A stretch of DNA of 5,993 nt from Syntrophaceae bacterium UBA1062 (GCA_002316295.1 DCDF01000129.1:1-5993); one strand, 5' to 3'; counted from the first letter of the stretch, positions 1 through 5,537 are shown. Numbers and translations: made by a program. The notes: a model not told the origin generated them from the letters alone.

Positions 1-464
1 GCTCCAGATGTCGTCATGATGATCCTGCCGTAATTGTTCGCACGCATCACCTCAAAGGCAGGCCTGCTCACACAGTAGGCTCCTTTCAGATGCACGTTCA
101 TCACGCTGTCCCAGTTCTCTTCCTCCATCTTCGTAAAAGACTTGTCCCTCAATATCCCCGCGTTGTTGATCAGTATGTCCACCTTCCCAAAGGCATCCAC
201 CGCTGTCTTGACAATGTTCGCTCCACCCGCCACCGTCGCTACGTTGTCGTAGTTCGGCACAGCCTGACCGCCCAAAGCCTTGATCTCCTCCACCACCTTG
301 TTCGCAGCAGAACTGTCTGAGCCTACACCGTCCCTGGTCCCGCCCAGATCGTTGATCACTACCTTCGCTCCACGCTTCGCTAACTCCAGCGCATAACACC
401 TGCCCAAACCTGCTCCCGCTCCCGTCACAATCGCTACCCTTCCGGTAAAATCTATTTTCGACAT
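1..464 (-). CDS. SDR (3R)-hydroxyacyl-CoA dehydrogenase, MFE-2/HSD17B4-like, partial (C-terminus outside window)
   Basis: Predicted NAD(P)-dependent short-chain dehydrogenase oxidising a (3R)-hydroxyacyl-CoA to the 3-ketoacyl-CoA, cytosolic. The first 154 residues are present and the rest lies beyond the left edge. Seen in the sequence: the Rossmann cofactor loop TGAGAGLG at residues 14-21, an acidic NDL at 38-40 (Asp39, which usually favours NAD over NADP), the NNAG motif at 100-103 and GRIIMTTS ending at Ser153, probably the catalytic serine. The Tyr/Lys pair would lie beyond the edge. The stretch from NDLGG through SSAANKVVEEI to NNAGILRDKSF closely resembles the dehydrogenase domain of peroxisomal MFE-2, more than FabG. 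The ATG at 464 is preceded by a GGGGGA ribosome site about 5 bases away and lies 26 bases after the hydratase stop, so it is the last visible gene of the operon. A longer open frame on the same strand (52-480) is a frame-shifted shadow. Family is secure; substrate is unknown. Confidence 0.92.
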   Translation of the reverse strand, partial: MSKIDFTGRVAIVTGAGAGLGRCYALELAKRGAKVVINDLGGTRDGVGSDSSAANKVVEEIKALGGQAVPNYDNVATVAGGANIVKTAVDAFGKVDILINNAGILRDKSFTKMEEENWDSVMNVHLKGAYCVSRPAFEVMRANNYGRIIMTTSG

Positions 465-490
465 ACAATCCCCCGATCAATTCTCATGTG

Positions 491-925
491 TCATGCCTTG
501 CTCGGCAAGGCCGCGTCAAAGCTTCCGCTCACCTTCACGTCACCCTGCTCGTCCTTGGCCACAACAGAGCAGGTGACGATATTCTCACCGTCGACCACGC
601 GCTTGTCCGTCACCACGCCTGATATGGTGATCGTGTTCCCCGGCTTTGACATGCCGGCGAAACGAACACCGAGCCGTTTGAGCCTGTTTTTCGGCACCCA
701 GGACGTAACGGCCTGACCCACACAGCCCATCACGAACATTCCGTGAGCGATCACGCCGTCTTTCATGCCCACCGCCTTTGCAAAGTCGTCGTCGGTGTGG
801 AGGGGATTGAAATCGCCCGAGGCGCCGGCGTACATGACGAGCTGCAGCTTCTGCAGCGGCCCCTTCTTCAGCTCGATGACCGCATCGCCCACGTTCACGT
901 CTTCAAAATATTTTTCCTGTATCAT
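491..925 (-). CDS. MaoC-family (R)-specific enoyl-CoA hydratase, catalytic (HadB-like) subunit
   Basis: Single-hotdog protein of 144 residues, predicted to add water to a trans-2-enoyl-CoA giving the (R)-3-hydroxyacyl-CoA, or the reverse dehydration. The hydratase-2 signature is intact: YAGASGDFNPLH at residues 32-43, with the catalytic pair Asp38 and His43, followed by GVIAHGMFVMG at 57-67, which lines the active site. Length fits a single MaoC domain such as mycobacterial HadB. The ATG at 925 follows the stop of the upstream hotdog gene by only 9 bases, with AGGGGG as ribosome site. That coupling and the complementary residue loss in the neighbour argue for a heterodimer in which this chain supplies the dyad. 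Placed directly before a (3R)-hydroxyacyl-CoA dehydrogenase gene, it most likely acts in (R)-type beta-oxidation. Chain-length or ring specificity cannot be read from the sequence. Confidence 0.93.
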   Translation of the reverse strand: MIQEKYFEDVNVGDAVIELKKGPLQKLQLVMYAGASGDFNPLHTDDDFAKAVGMKDGVIAHGMFVMGCVGQAVTSWVPKNRLKRLGVRFAGMSKPGNTITISGVVTDKRVVDGENIVTCSVVAKDEQGDVKVSGSFDAALPSKA

Positions 926-934
926 GACTGCCCC

Positions 935-1384
935 CTATTTCCTTTCGACGAGCAGCGATCTGGCCTTTGCGACCTTTTCGCCCTTCTGGTTGGTGTAGAG
1001 CACTTCCAGTGTGATCATGTCCATCTTGGATCCTGACTTGCTCGTCTTCTCCTCCATTTTGGTCACCTTCGGAGTGCCCGTGATCACGTCGCCCGGATAG
1101 ATCTCCCGGTAGTATTCGTATTCTTCCTCACCGTGAAGCACCATCATGAAGTTGATCTTGAGGTCGTTGATGAAGTCCGGCATCTTCCCGCACCACATCA
1201 TGGGGACGGTCAGGAATGTCGGCGGTGCCGGCGTGTCTTTGTACCCCGCCTTCACCGCAGCCTCGCGGTCGAGATAAATCGGGTTGAAATCGCCGATAGC
1301 CTTCGCGAATTCCCTGATCTTGCCCCGCTCCACCTCCCAGACAATGGGGGGATACTCGGTGCCTACCTTGGATAAGTCAGCCAC
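935..1384 (-). CDS. MaoC N-terminal / FAS1-type dehydratase-like hotdog protein (HadA/HadC-like subunit)
   Basis: A 149-residue single-hotdog protein of the kind called MaoC dehydratase N-terminal domain. It starts KVGTEYPPIVWEVERGKIREFAKAIGD, has GDFNPIY at 31-37 and APPTF at 53-57, all typical of HadA/HadC-like subunits that pair with a HadB-like chain. The hydratase loop is present, but the histidine position is Tyr37 while Asp32 remains, so it probably cannot catalyse alone and instead shapes the substrate pocket of the heterodimer. The start is GTG at 1384, set 6 bases after a near-perfect AAAGGAGGTGA ribosome site. The ATG two bases upstream (1386) is in another frame and stops after seven codons. 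It lies 30 bases after the thiolase stop and 9 bases before the catalytic hotdog gene. The family is clear; the structural role is inferred from paired-subunit dehydratases. Confidence 0.9.
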   Translation of the reverse strand: MADLSKVGTEYPPIVWEVERGKIREFAKAIGDFNPIYLDREAAVKAGYKDTPAPPTFLTVPMMWCGKMPDFINDLKINFMMVLHGEEEYEYYREIYPGDVITGTPKVTKMEEKTSKSGSKMDMITLEVLYTNQKGEKVAKARSLLVERK

Positions 1385-1398
1385 ATCTCACCTCCTTT
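1385..1398 (-). promoter_or_regulatory. Strong Shine-Dalgarno deciding a GTG start, with overlapping out-of-frame ATG
   Basis: On the minus strand AAAGGAGGTGAGAT runs directly into GTG at 1384. The GGAGG core is 6 bases from GTG but only 4 from the ATG at 1386, which opens a frame reading MWLTYPR and then TAG. Only the GTG frame gives the hotdog protein. Spacing and coding content both favour GTG. Confidence 0.8.
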
Positions 1399-1414
1399 AT
1401 GAAATGGTCCGTTC

Positions 1415-2623
1415 CTATGCGTCCTGTTTCCCGATGATGGCGATGCTGCACACATTCATGAAGGGGAACCCGCCGAGATTGTGGGTGAGCCCGAACTTCG
1501 GATCCTTGATCTGCCTCTGGCCGGCCCTGCCGTGGAGCTGCAGGTACATTTCATAGAGCATTCTCAGGCCCGAGGCCCCGATGGGATGACCGAAGCACTT
1601 CAGCCCGCCGTCTACCTGGCAGGGAACCCCGCCGCCGTTCAGGTCGTAGAACCCGTCCATGATGTCCTTGGGAGCCTTGCCCCGCTCGGAGATGTGCAGA
1701 TCCTCCATGGTCACCAGCTCGGTGATGGAGAAACAGTCGTGCACCTCCATCATGCTGATCTCCTCACGCGGATTCTTGATGCCTGCCTCCTTGTACGCCT
1801 CCGCGCTCGCCTTGGATGTGGTTACGAAGTGATCCCCGTCCCAGTCATAGGCGAACTCGGTGCCGTTGCTCAGGGAGAGCTGCAGGGCCTTTACCGTGAC
1901 GAGATCCTTCTTGCCGAGGCTCTTTGCGATCTCCGGGGTGGTGACGATGGCGCATGCAGAGCCGTCGCTCACGCCGCAGCAGTCGAAGAGACCCAAGGGA
2001 TAGGCGATTTGAGGAGCGTTGAGCACCTGCTCTTCGGTCACCGGCTTCCTCAGGTGTGCCTTTGGATTGAGCGCCCCGTTCGCATGGCTCTTGACCGACA
2101 CATGGGCCATTGCCCGCTTGACCTCGCTCATGTCGAGCCCGTACTTTGCCGCATAGGAGGTCGCCAGCATGGCGAAGCCGCCAGGTGCGGTGAAGTTCGC
2201 CATCCAGAGCTGGTTCAGCGTGCCCATGGCGGTGCTGAACTCGGGCAGGCCGCCATAGCCGATGTCCTTGAGTTTCTCCACGCCGATGGCCAGAGCGATG
2301 TCATATGCCCCGGAAGCCACAGCATAGACCGCTCCCCGAAACGCCTCGGTGCCGCTGGCGCAGTAGTTCTCCACCCGGGTGACCGATATGTTGGGGAGCC
2401 TCAGGGACATGGAGACCGGCAGAGCGCTCTTCCCGACCCCCACTTCGTCAAAGCACGATCCGAACCACGCGGCCTGGATGTCGGTCTTCTCGATGCCGGC
2501 GTCCTGGAGGCATTCAGTGAAGGCCTCGACCATGAGCTCTTCCGGACCGTCGTTCCAGCGCTCGCCGAACTGCGAGCACCCCATTCCGATAATCGCGACC
2601 TTGTCTCTGATTCCCGTAGCCAT
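1415..2623 (-). CDS. SCP-x / lipid-transfer-type thiolase (acetyl-CoA C-acyltransferase family)
   Basis: A 402-residue thiolase-fold enzyme, predicted to cleave a 3-ketoacyl-CoA with CoA, or to run the Claisen condensation in reverse. Catalytic motifs are visible: nucleophile Cys88 in NYCASG (86-91), HDCF at 295-298 (typical of SCP2-thiolases, replacing the NEAF loop of degradative thiolases), GHPIGASG at 345-352 with His346, and the C-terminal HNLGG at 381-385. The N-terminus VAIIGMGCSQFGE is typical of this subfamily. The conserved Cys and both His residues argue for a true thiolase, not an Ltp2-type retro-aldolase. Its ATG overlaps the stop of the upstream fusion gene (TAATG), with GGAGG lying inside that gene's last codons. 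Translational coupling therefore points to a 1:1 partnership with the HMGCS-like/DUF35 fusion. Enzymes of this clade often need a DUF35 partner for solubility or activity. Substrate unknown. Confidence 0.93.
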   Translation of the reverse strand: MATGIRDKVAIIGMGCSQFGERWNDGPEELMVEAFTECLQDAGIEKTDIQAAWFGSCFDEVGVGKSALPVSMSLRLPNISVTRVENYCASGTEAFRGAVYAVASGAYDIALAIGVEKLKDIGYGGLPEFSTAMGTLNQLWMANFTAPGGFAMLATSYAAKYGLDMSEVKRAMAHVSVKSHANGALNPKAHLRKPVTEEQVLNAPQIAYPLGLFDCCGVSDGSACAIVTTPEIAKSLGKKDLVTVKALQLSLSNGTEFAYDWDGDHFVTTSKASAEAYKEAGIKNPREEISMMEVHDCFSITELVTMEDLHISERGKAPKDIMDGFYDLNGGGVPCQVDGGLKCFGHPIGASGLRMLYEMYLQLHGRAGQRQIKDPKFGLTHNLGGFPFMNVCSIAIIGKQDA

Positions 2624-4089
2624 TATTTATCGCCTCCTTCCACCTGGGGGACAGCCTTCCAGAAGTATCCGGTGAACCCCCGCATGTTGTCGGTCTGCCT
2701 CCTTCTGAATGACATTTTGGTCTTCATGCCCACCTTGATCTGATTCAGATCGCAGTCCGTGAAGTCGAACATCGTCCTGCCGCCACCCTCGAATGCGATC
2801 AGCCCGTATACCGCCGGAGGATCGACTGACGGGGAGAGCATATCGCCGGTGAACATGAGGATCTTCGCCTCTTTGTCGGAGAACTCATAGTCTTCGAAAT
2901 CGTTCACGCTCCAGCACTTGGGATTTACACAGGTCGGGTAGACGGGGAACTGCGGGGTGCCGCACTTTTTGCACCTCACGCCCACCAGTCCGAGCAGCAT
3001 TTTCCGCTTCCGCCAGAGCACGGTGAGCGACGTGTTCGGGTTGGCCTCTCCACGGATGCCCAGATCTGCGGTGATGAGGTTTCTGAACTTGGTGAACTTC
3101 TGGTAATTCGTCAGCTCCACCCGATTGGCAAGAGATCCCTTGATGCCGGTGCGCGGCTTCATGTCCCTGATTTTCTCTGTCACCTCGAAAGCCAGCACAT
3201 CGCAGCCCTGACCGAACCCCGCTACCAGGAGCCTGTCGCCGGGGTTTGCCTCTTCGAGCGCGGCGACCAGCATCACCAGAGGATGCGCCGTTCCCGTATC
3301 GCCGCAGACGGCGTGGAGATTGTTTTGCGCCCTTCCCTTTTCGATTCCGAGCTTTGCCGCGATGGCCTTGTGTGTGCCCCCGAAATAGCAGGGATAGATC
3401 ACCTTGGCGAAGTCCCCGATCTTCATGCCGCTCTGTGCAAGGAACCCGGATATCGCCTCCGGGATGACCTTCCCGTAGCCGATATCCCGCACCCAGCGCT
3501 CTTCGTAGCCGTAGTCGAACTCTTTGGCCTGCCCCCGGTAGTGATCCACGAAGTCGCAGTTGATGGAGTAGCTGCCCAGATAATCGGCGACAACGTCCTT
3601 GTTTCCGATGAGCACCGCGGCTGCGCCGTCGCCGTAGAACATCTCGAACATCGTAGCCATTTTCGTGCGCCGCTGGTCGGATGCCGTCACCAGCACGTTT
3701 TTCCTCGAACCGGCCTGCACCGAATCGAGGGCGGAGATCATCGCGGTTGTGCCTGCCTTCATACAGGATGCGAAGTCTGCGTTCGATACTCCGTTTTCAC
3801 GCATGTTGAGCGCGGCCGCGACAATGCCTGCATTGAGCCTGTCTGCGAAGGGCATCGTGGTCGATGCGAAATAGAGGGCGTCGAGCTCTTTCCTGTCGTG
3901 TCCGGCCATACAGTCGTATGCGGCGGCGACGGCCATGCTGACCGAGTCTTCATCCCAGTTGGCCACCGCCTTTTCACCGCCTGCGACTGCCATGATCACG
4001 GGAAAGTACCAGGCCATGTTCTGGACGATGACCATCCTGCTGAGCCGGTAACGAGGGATGTACCCCCCGAAGGAAGTGATTCCTGCCAT
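2623..4089 (-). CDS. HMG-CoA synthase-like (KAS III fold) domain fused to C-terminal zinc-ribbon/OB-fold DUF35 domain
   Basis: A 488-residue two-domain protein. Residues 1 to about 340 follow the archaeal-type HMG-CoA synthase pattern: GGYIPRYRLSR at 8-18, WDEDSVSMAVAAA at 45-57, FASCMKAGT at 106-114 with nucleophile Cys109, YGDGAAAVLIG at 152-162 and NPGDRLLVAGFGQG at 282-295. Residues about 365-480 form a DUF35 unit: a four-cysteine zinc ribbon (Cys373, 376, 387, 392) followed by a beta-rich OB-fold. Judged against synthase motifs from memory, the catalytic Glu is Thr77, the catalytic His is Pro233 and the Asn of GNT is Asp264. Normal HMG-CoA synthase activity is therefore doubtful and a scaffold, channelling or atypical acyltransferase role is likelier. 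The start is ATG 4089 because AAAAGGAGGA sits 7 bases upstream; the 38-residue in-frame extension to 4203 lacks a ribosome site. It is the first gene of the operon and overlaps the thiolase start by one base. Domain calls are firm; function is inferred. Confidence 0.9.
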   Translation of the reverse strand: MAGITSFGGYIPRYRLSRMVIVQNMAWYFPVIMAVAGGEKAVANWDEDSVSMAVAAAYDCMAGHDRKELDALYFASTTMPFADRLNAGIVAAALNMRENGVSNADFASCMKAGTTAMISALDSVQAGSRKNVLVTASDQRRTKMATMFEMFYGDGAAAVLIGNKDVVADYLGSYSINCDFVDHYRGQAKEFDYGYEERWVRDIGYGKVIPEAISGFLAQSGMKIGDFAKVIYPCYFGGTHKAIAAKLGIEKGRAQNNLHAVCGDTGTAHPLVMLVAALEEANPGDRLLVAGFGQGCDVLAFEVTEKIRDMKPRTGIKGSLANRVELTNYQKFTKFRNLITADLGIRGEANPNTSLTVLWRKRKMLLGLVGVRCKKCGTPQFPVYPTCVNPKCWSVNDFEDYEFSDKEAKILMFTGDMLSPSVDPPAVYGLIAFEGGGRTMFDFTDCDLNQIKVGMKTKMSFRRRQTDNMRGFTGYFWKAVPQVEGGDK

Positions 4090-4095
4090 GCCAGA

Positions 4096-4105
4096 TCCTC
4101 CTTTT
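4096..4105 (-). promoter_or_regulatory. Shine-Dalgarno setting the start of the fusion gene
   Basis: Minus-strand AAAAGGAGGA lies 7 bases (from the AGGAGG core) before ATG 4089. It is the only strong ribosome site in the leader, and it rules against the upstream in-frame ATG at 4203, whose 5' side (TTTGTA) has no purine-rich site. Confidence 0.8.
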
Positions 4106-4211
4106 ATTTGTCGTGCAACTCTTGCTCTGATCAGATGAAGCCTAAAACGGCCCGACATCGCCCCGGGGAGGGAAATGCCCATCATGCATCTCTCACGCAA
4201 CATTACAAATC

Positions 4212-4249
4212 ATGATTCCATCATTATGTTACATTGTATGATTCCATCA
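4212..4249 (+). repeat. Direct repeat pair ATGATTCCATCA, 26-bp period
   Basis: ATGATTCCATCA occurs exactly at 4212-4223 and at 4238-4249, starting 26 bases apart. The first copy is itself a small dyad (ATGAT-TCC-ATCAT, 4212-4224). The second copy runs into the larger inverted repeat at 4241-4262. Repeated sites in phase just downstream of the predicted transcription start look like cooperative operators for a dimeric regulator. Confidence 0.55.
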
Positions 4250-4262
4250 ATTGATGGATTCC
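4241..4262. promoter_or_regulatory. Operator-like inverted repeat over the predicted start of the leftward operon
   Basis: The core CCATCAATTGATGG (4244-4257) is a perfect 14-bp palindrome. With its flanks it extends to 22 bases with a single mismatched pair. It lies directly after the predicted -10 of the leftward promoter and covers the expected +1 (about 4256), a classic position for a repressor. The regulator is not encoded in the window. Confidence 0.55.
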
Positions 4263-4291
4263 TATATAAACATTTATTCCCTCCGTGTCAA
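4263..4291 (-). promoter_or_regulatory. Sigma-70-type promoter for the acyl-CoA operon
   Basis: On the minus strand a perfect TTGACA (4291-4286) is followed after exactly 17 bases by TATATA (4268-4263; 4 of 6 matches to TATAAT). The transcript would begin near 4256, inside the inverted repeat. A weaker alternative is TTGATG (4250-4245), 16 bases, CATAAT (4228-4223), starting near 4216. Both would serve the genes running left from 4089. Confidence 0.55.
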
Positions 4292-4303
4292 CACAATTGT
4301 TGA
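4288..4303. repeat. Inverted repeat TCAACA-N4-TGTTGA overlapping the leftward -35
   Basis: TCAACA (4288-4293) and TGTTGA (4298-4303) are perfect complements around CAAT. The left arm overlaps the TTGACA element. The sequence differs from the 4241-4262 palindrome, so if bound it would be by another regulator. It could also be chance in AT-rich DNA. Confidence 0.35.
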
Positions 4304-4316
4304 GAATCTTTGGATC

Positions 4317-4333
4317 CCGAGGATCATCCTTGG
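4317..4333. repeat. Near-palindrome CCGAGGATCATCCTTGG
   Basis: A 17-base dyad about a central C, with 7 of 8 pairs matching. It lies 26 bases upstream of the leftward -35 and could be an activator site. There is no further support. Confidence 0.3.
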
Positions 4334-4426
4334 CTATGCCTCCATATCCTTTTGTGGAGCGGTTTTATAGGTTTCGGGAAGCCTGTTCAATCGGTATGTA
4401 GATGTCATTTTGTTTTAATTTGATAT

Positions 4427-4443
4427 TGTATTATCATAATACA
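4427..4443. promoter_or_regulatory. Perfect 17-bp palindrome TGTATTATCATAATACA upstream of the rightward promoter
   Basis: Eight bases on each side of a central C are perfectly complementary. It ends 12 bases before the candidate -35 at 4456. Size and symmetry are typical of sites for TetR-, MarR- or GntR-type dimers; which family cannot be told from the DNA. Confidence 0.5.
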
Positions 4444-4455
4444 TTATTTTTTAAA

Positions 4456-4484
4456 TTGACTTGGCAATGCCGATGGCCTAGAAA
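4456..4484 (+). promoter_or_regulatory. Candidate sigma-70 promoter for the flavoprotein gene
   Basis: TTGACT (4456-4461; 5 of 6) is followed after 17 bases by TAGAAA (4479-4484; 4 of 6). This would start transcription near 4491, about 54 bases before the ATG at 4545. The spacer contains an imperfect dyad (TTGGCA/TGCCGA). Confidence 0.4.
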
Positions 4485-4544
4485 TTACAAGGATGTTGCC
4501 CGGGGAAGGTGGTTCCATCAAACTACCTTGCAAAGGAGAATAAC

Positions 4545-5537
4545 ATGATAAAAACTGCCATCACCGAGATGTTCGGCATCAAGTATCCCATTATCTGCGG
4601 CGCCATGATGTGGCTCTGCAAACCGGAATTCTGCGCGGCCATATCAAACGCGGGTGGCATGGGCAACGTCACTGCGGCGAATTACGACACCGAAGAGGAC
4701 TTCCGGGCCGCGATCCATAAGACGCGGAAGCTGACGGACAAGCCTTTCATGGTGGGAGTGACGATCCTGCCCTCGGTGCGCATCACGGCCGAGCATTATA
4801 AAATGTACTTGAGGGTATGCGCCGAAGAGAAAGTGGCCGGCGTGGAAGTCTCCGGAGCCCCGGTAGACAAGGCCTGCGGCATGGAATATATCGAGATGCT
4901 GAAAAAAGCGGGGGTGAAGCTGTTCCACAAGGTGGGTGCGGTCCGCCACGCGGTGCACGCTGCGAAAGCGGGCTACGACGGCATCTATGCCGCTGGAATC
5001 GAGGAAGGCGGCCATCCCCTGGACGACGATGTCACCTCCATGGTGCTGACCCCGAGGATCATCGAGGAAGTCAACCTGCCTGTGGTTACGGTGGGCGGCA
5101 TGGTCAACGGAAAGTCGCTTGCCGCAGCGCTGATGCTCGGCGCACAGGGCATCATGATGGCGAGCCGCTTCATGGCGACCAAAGAGTGCAACATCCACGA
5201 AAACATCAAAAACGAGCTTATCAAACGACAGGAACACGAGACCGCGCTCATCTGCAAATCGATTCATCTCCAAGCCAGGGCCCTGAGAAACAAGAATGTC
5301 GAGGCGGTCCTCCAGGTGGAGGCGAACGGAGGAGGCCTCGAAGGCATTCTTCCGCTCATCACCGGAGACCGGATCGCCAAGGCATGGGAAACCGGCGACG
5401 TGGATCTGGCACCCATGATGGTCGGACAGTCCGTGGGATTGATCCATGACATACCCACGGTTCAGGAGCTGCTGGACCGGATGGTCCAGGAGGCGGTCGA
5501 CCGCGTCAAGGCAGTCTCCGCCGTGATTCATTCCTAG
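4545..5537 (+). CDS. Nitronate monooxygenase / FabK-type FMN-dependent TIM-barrel oxidoreductase
   Basis: A 330-residue flavoprotein of the 2-nitropropane dioxygenase / FabK superfamily. Visible landmarks are the N-terminal YPIICGAMMW (14-23), SNAGGMGNVTA (34-44), the signature AGIEEGGH at 150-157 with His157 of the conserved GGH, and the FMN-phosphate region VGGMVNGKSLAAALMLGAQG (183-202). SRF and TKE follow at 207-214, and the C-terminal GQSVGLIHDI is at 294-303. No signal peptide or membrane segment is seen. The ATG at 4545 is chosen because AAAGGAGAA sits at 4532-4540; a GTG at 4509 in frame would place that site inside the coding region. Two reactions are plausible: oxidative detoxification of nitronates, or FabK-like reduction of an enoyl thioester. 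The divergent acyl-CoA operon and the shared control region make an acyl-CoA-related role worth considering. The reaction cannot be settled from sequence. Confidence 0.88.
   Translation: MIKTAITEMFGIKYPIICGAMMWLCKPEFCAAISNAGGMGNVTAANYDTEEDFRAAIHKTRKLTDKPFMVGVTILPSVRITAEHYKMYLRVCAEEKVAGVEVSGAPVDKACGMEYIEMLKKAGVKLFHKVGAVRHAVHAAKAGYDGIYAAGIEEGGHPLDDDVTSMVLTPRIIEEVNLPVVTVGGMVNGKSLAAALMLGAQGIMMASRFMATKECNIHENIKNELIKRQEHETALICKSIHLQARALRNKNVEAVLQVEANGGGLEGILPLITGDRIAKAWETGDVDLAPMMVGQSVGLIHDIPTVQELLDRMVQEAVDRVKAVSAVIHS

Larger units (their letters stand above)
4090..4544. other. Divergent intergenic control region
   Basis: These 455 bases separate two divergent genes. The centre, about 4200-4480, is clearly more AT-rich than the flanks. 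It holds promoter candidates in both directions and at least five inverted repeats, annotated separately. If the leftward promoter at 4263-4291 is right, the operon has a leader of roughly 165 bases. I see no known riboswitch, attenuator peptide or tRNA in that leader. The 4334-4426 stretch contains only a weak CTCCA/TGGAG hairpin followed by a few T residues (about 4340-4376). Confidence 0.6.

Noticed and set aside
52..480. 142-residue minus-strand open frame
   Set aside because: It has low-complexity Gly/Arg/Ser/Gln composition and is a frame-shifted reading of the SDR gene, whose true frame starts at 464 and shows all expected SDR motifs.
1415..2623. Ltp2-type retro-aldolase partnered with DUF35, as in steroid side-chain degradation
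   Set aside because: The nucleophile Cys88, His295 and His346 are all present as in true thiolases. The aldolase reading is less likely, though steroid-like substrates are not excluded.
1481..2743. 420-residue open frame on the plus strand
   Set aside because: It is antisense to the well-supported thiolase gene, has no recognisable domain or ribosome site, and is explained by GC-biased third positions. The same applies to plus-strand 3283-4215 and minus-strand 4644-5549.
2623..4089. Straight annotation as HMG-CoA synthase of the mevalonate pathway
   Set aside because: The expected Glu and His catalytic positions read Thr77 and Pro233, and the neighbours are beta-oxidation-type genes with no mevalonate genes.
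4090..4203. In-frame N-terminal extension of 38 residues on the fusion protein, starting at ATG 4203
   Set aside because: There is no ribosome site before 4203, the sequence is unlike the family N-terminus, and a strong AAAAGGAGGA lies 7 bases before ATG 4089, where the family start (MAGITSFGGYIP) begins.
4340..4376. CTCCA/TGGAG hairpin followed by a few T residues
   Set aside because: The stem is only 5 bp with an 11-base loop and a short broken T-run, too weak to call a terminator.
4462..4480. Possible sigma-54 -24/-12 promoter (TTGGCA...)
   Set aside because: The TTGGCA half is present, but no TTGC-like -12 element is found at the required spacing.
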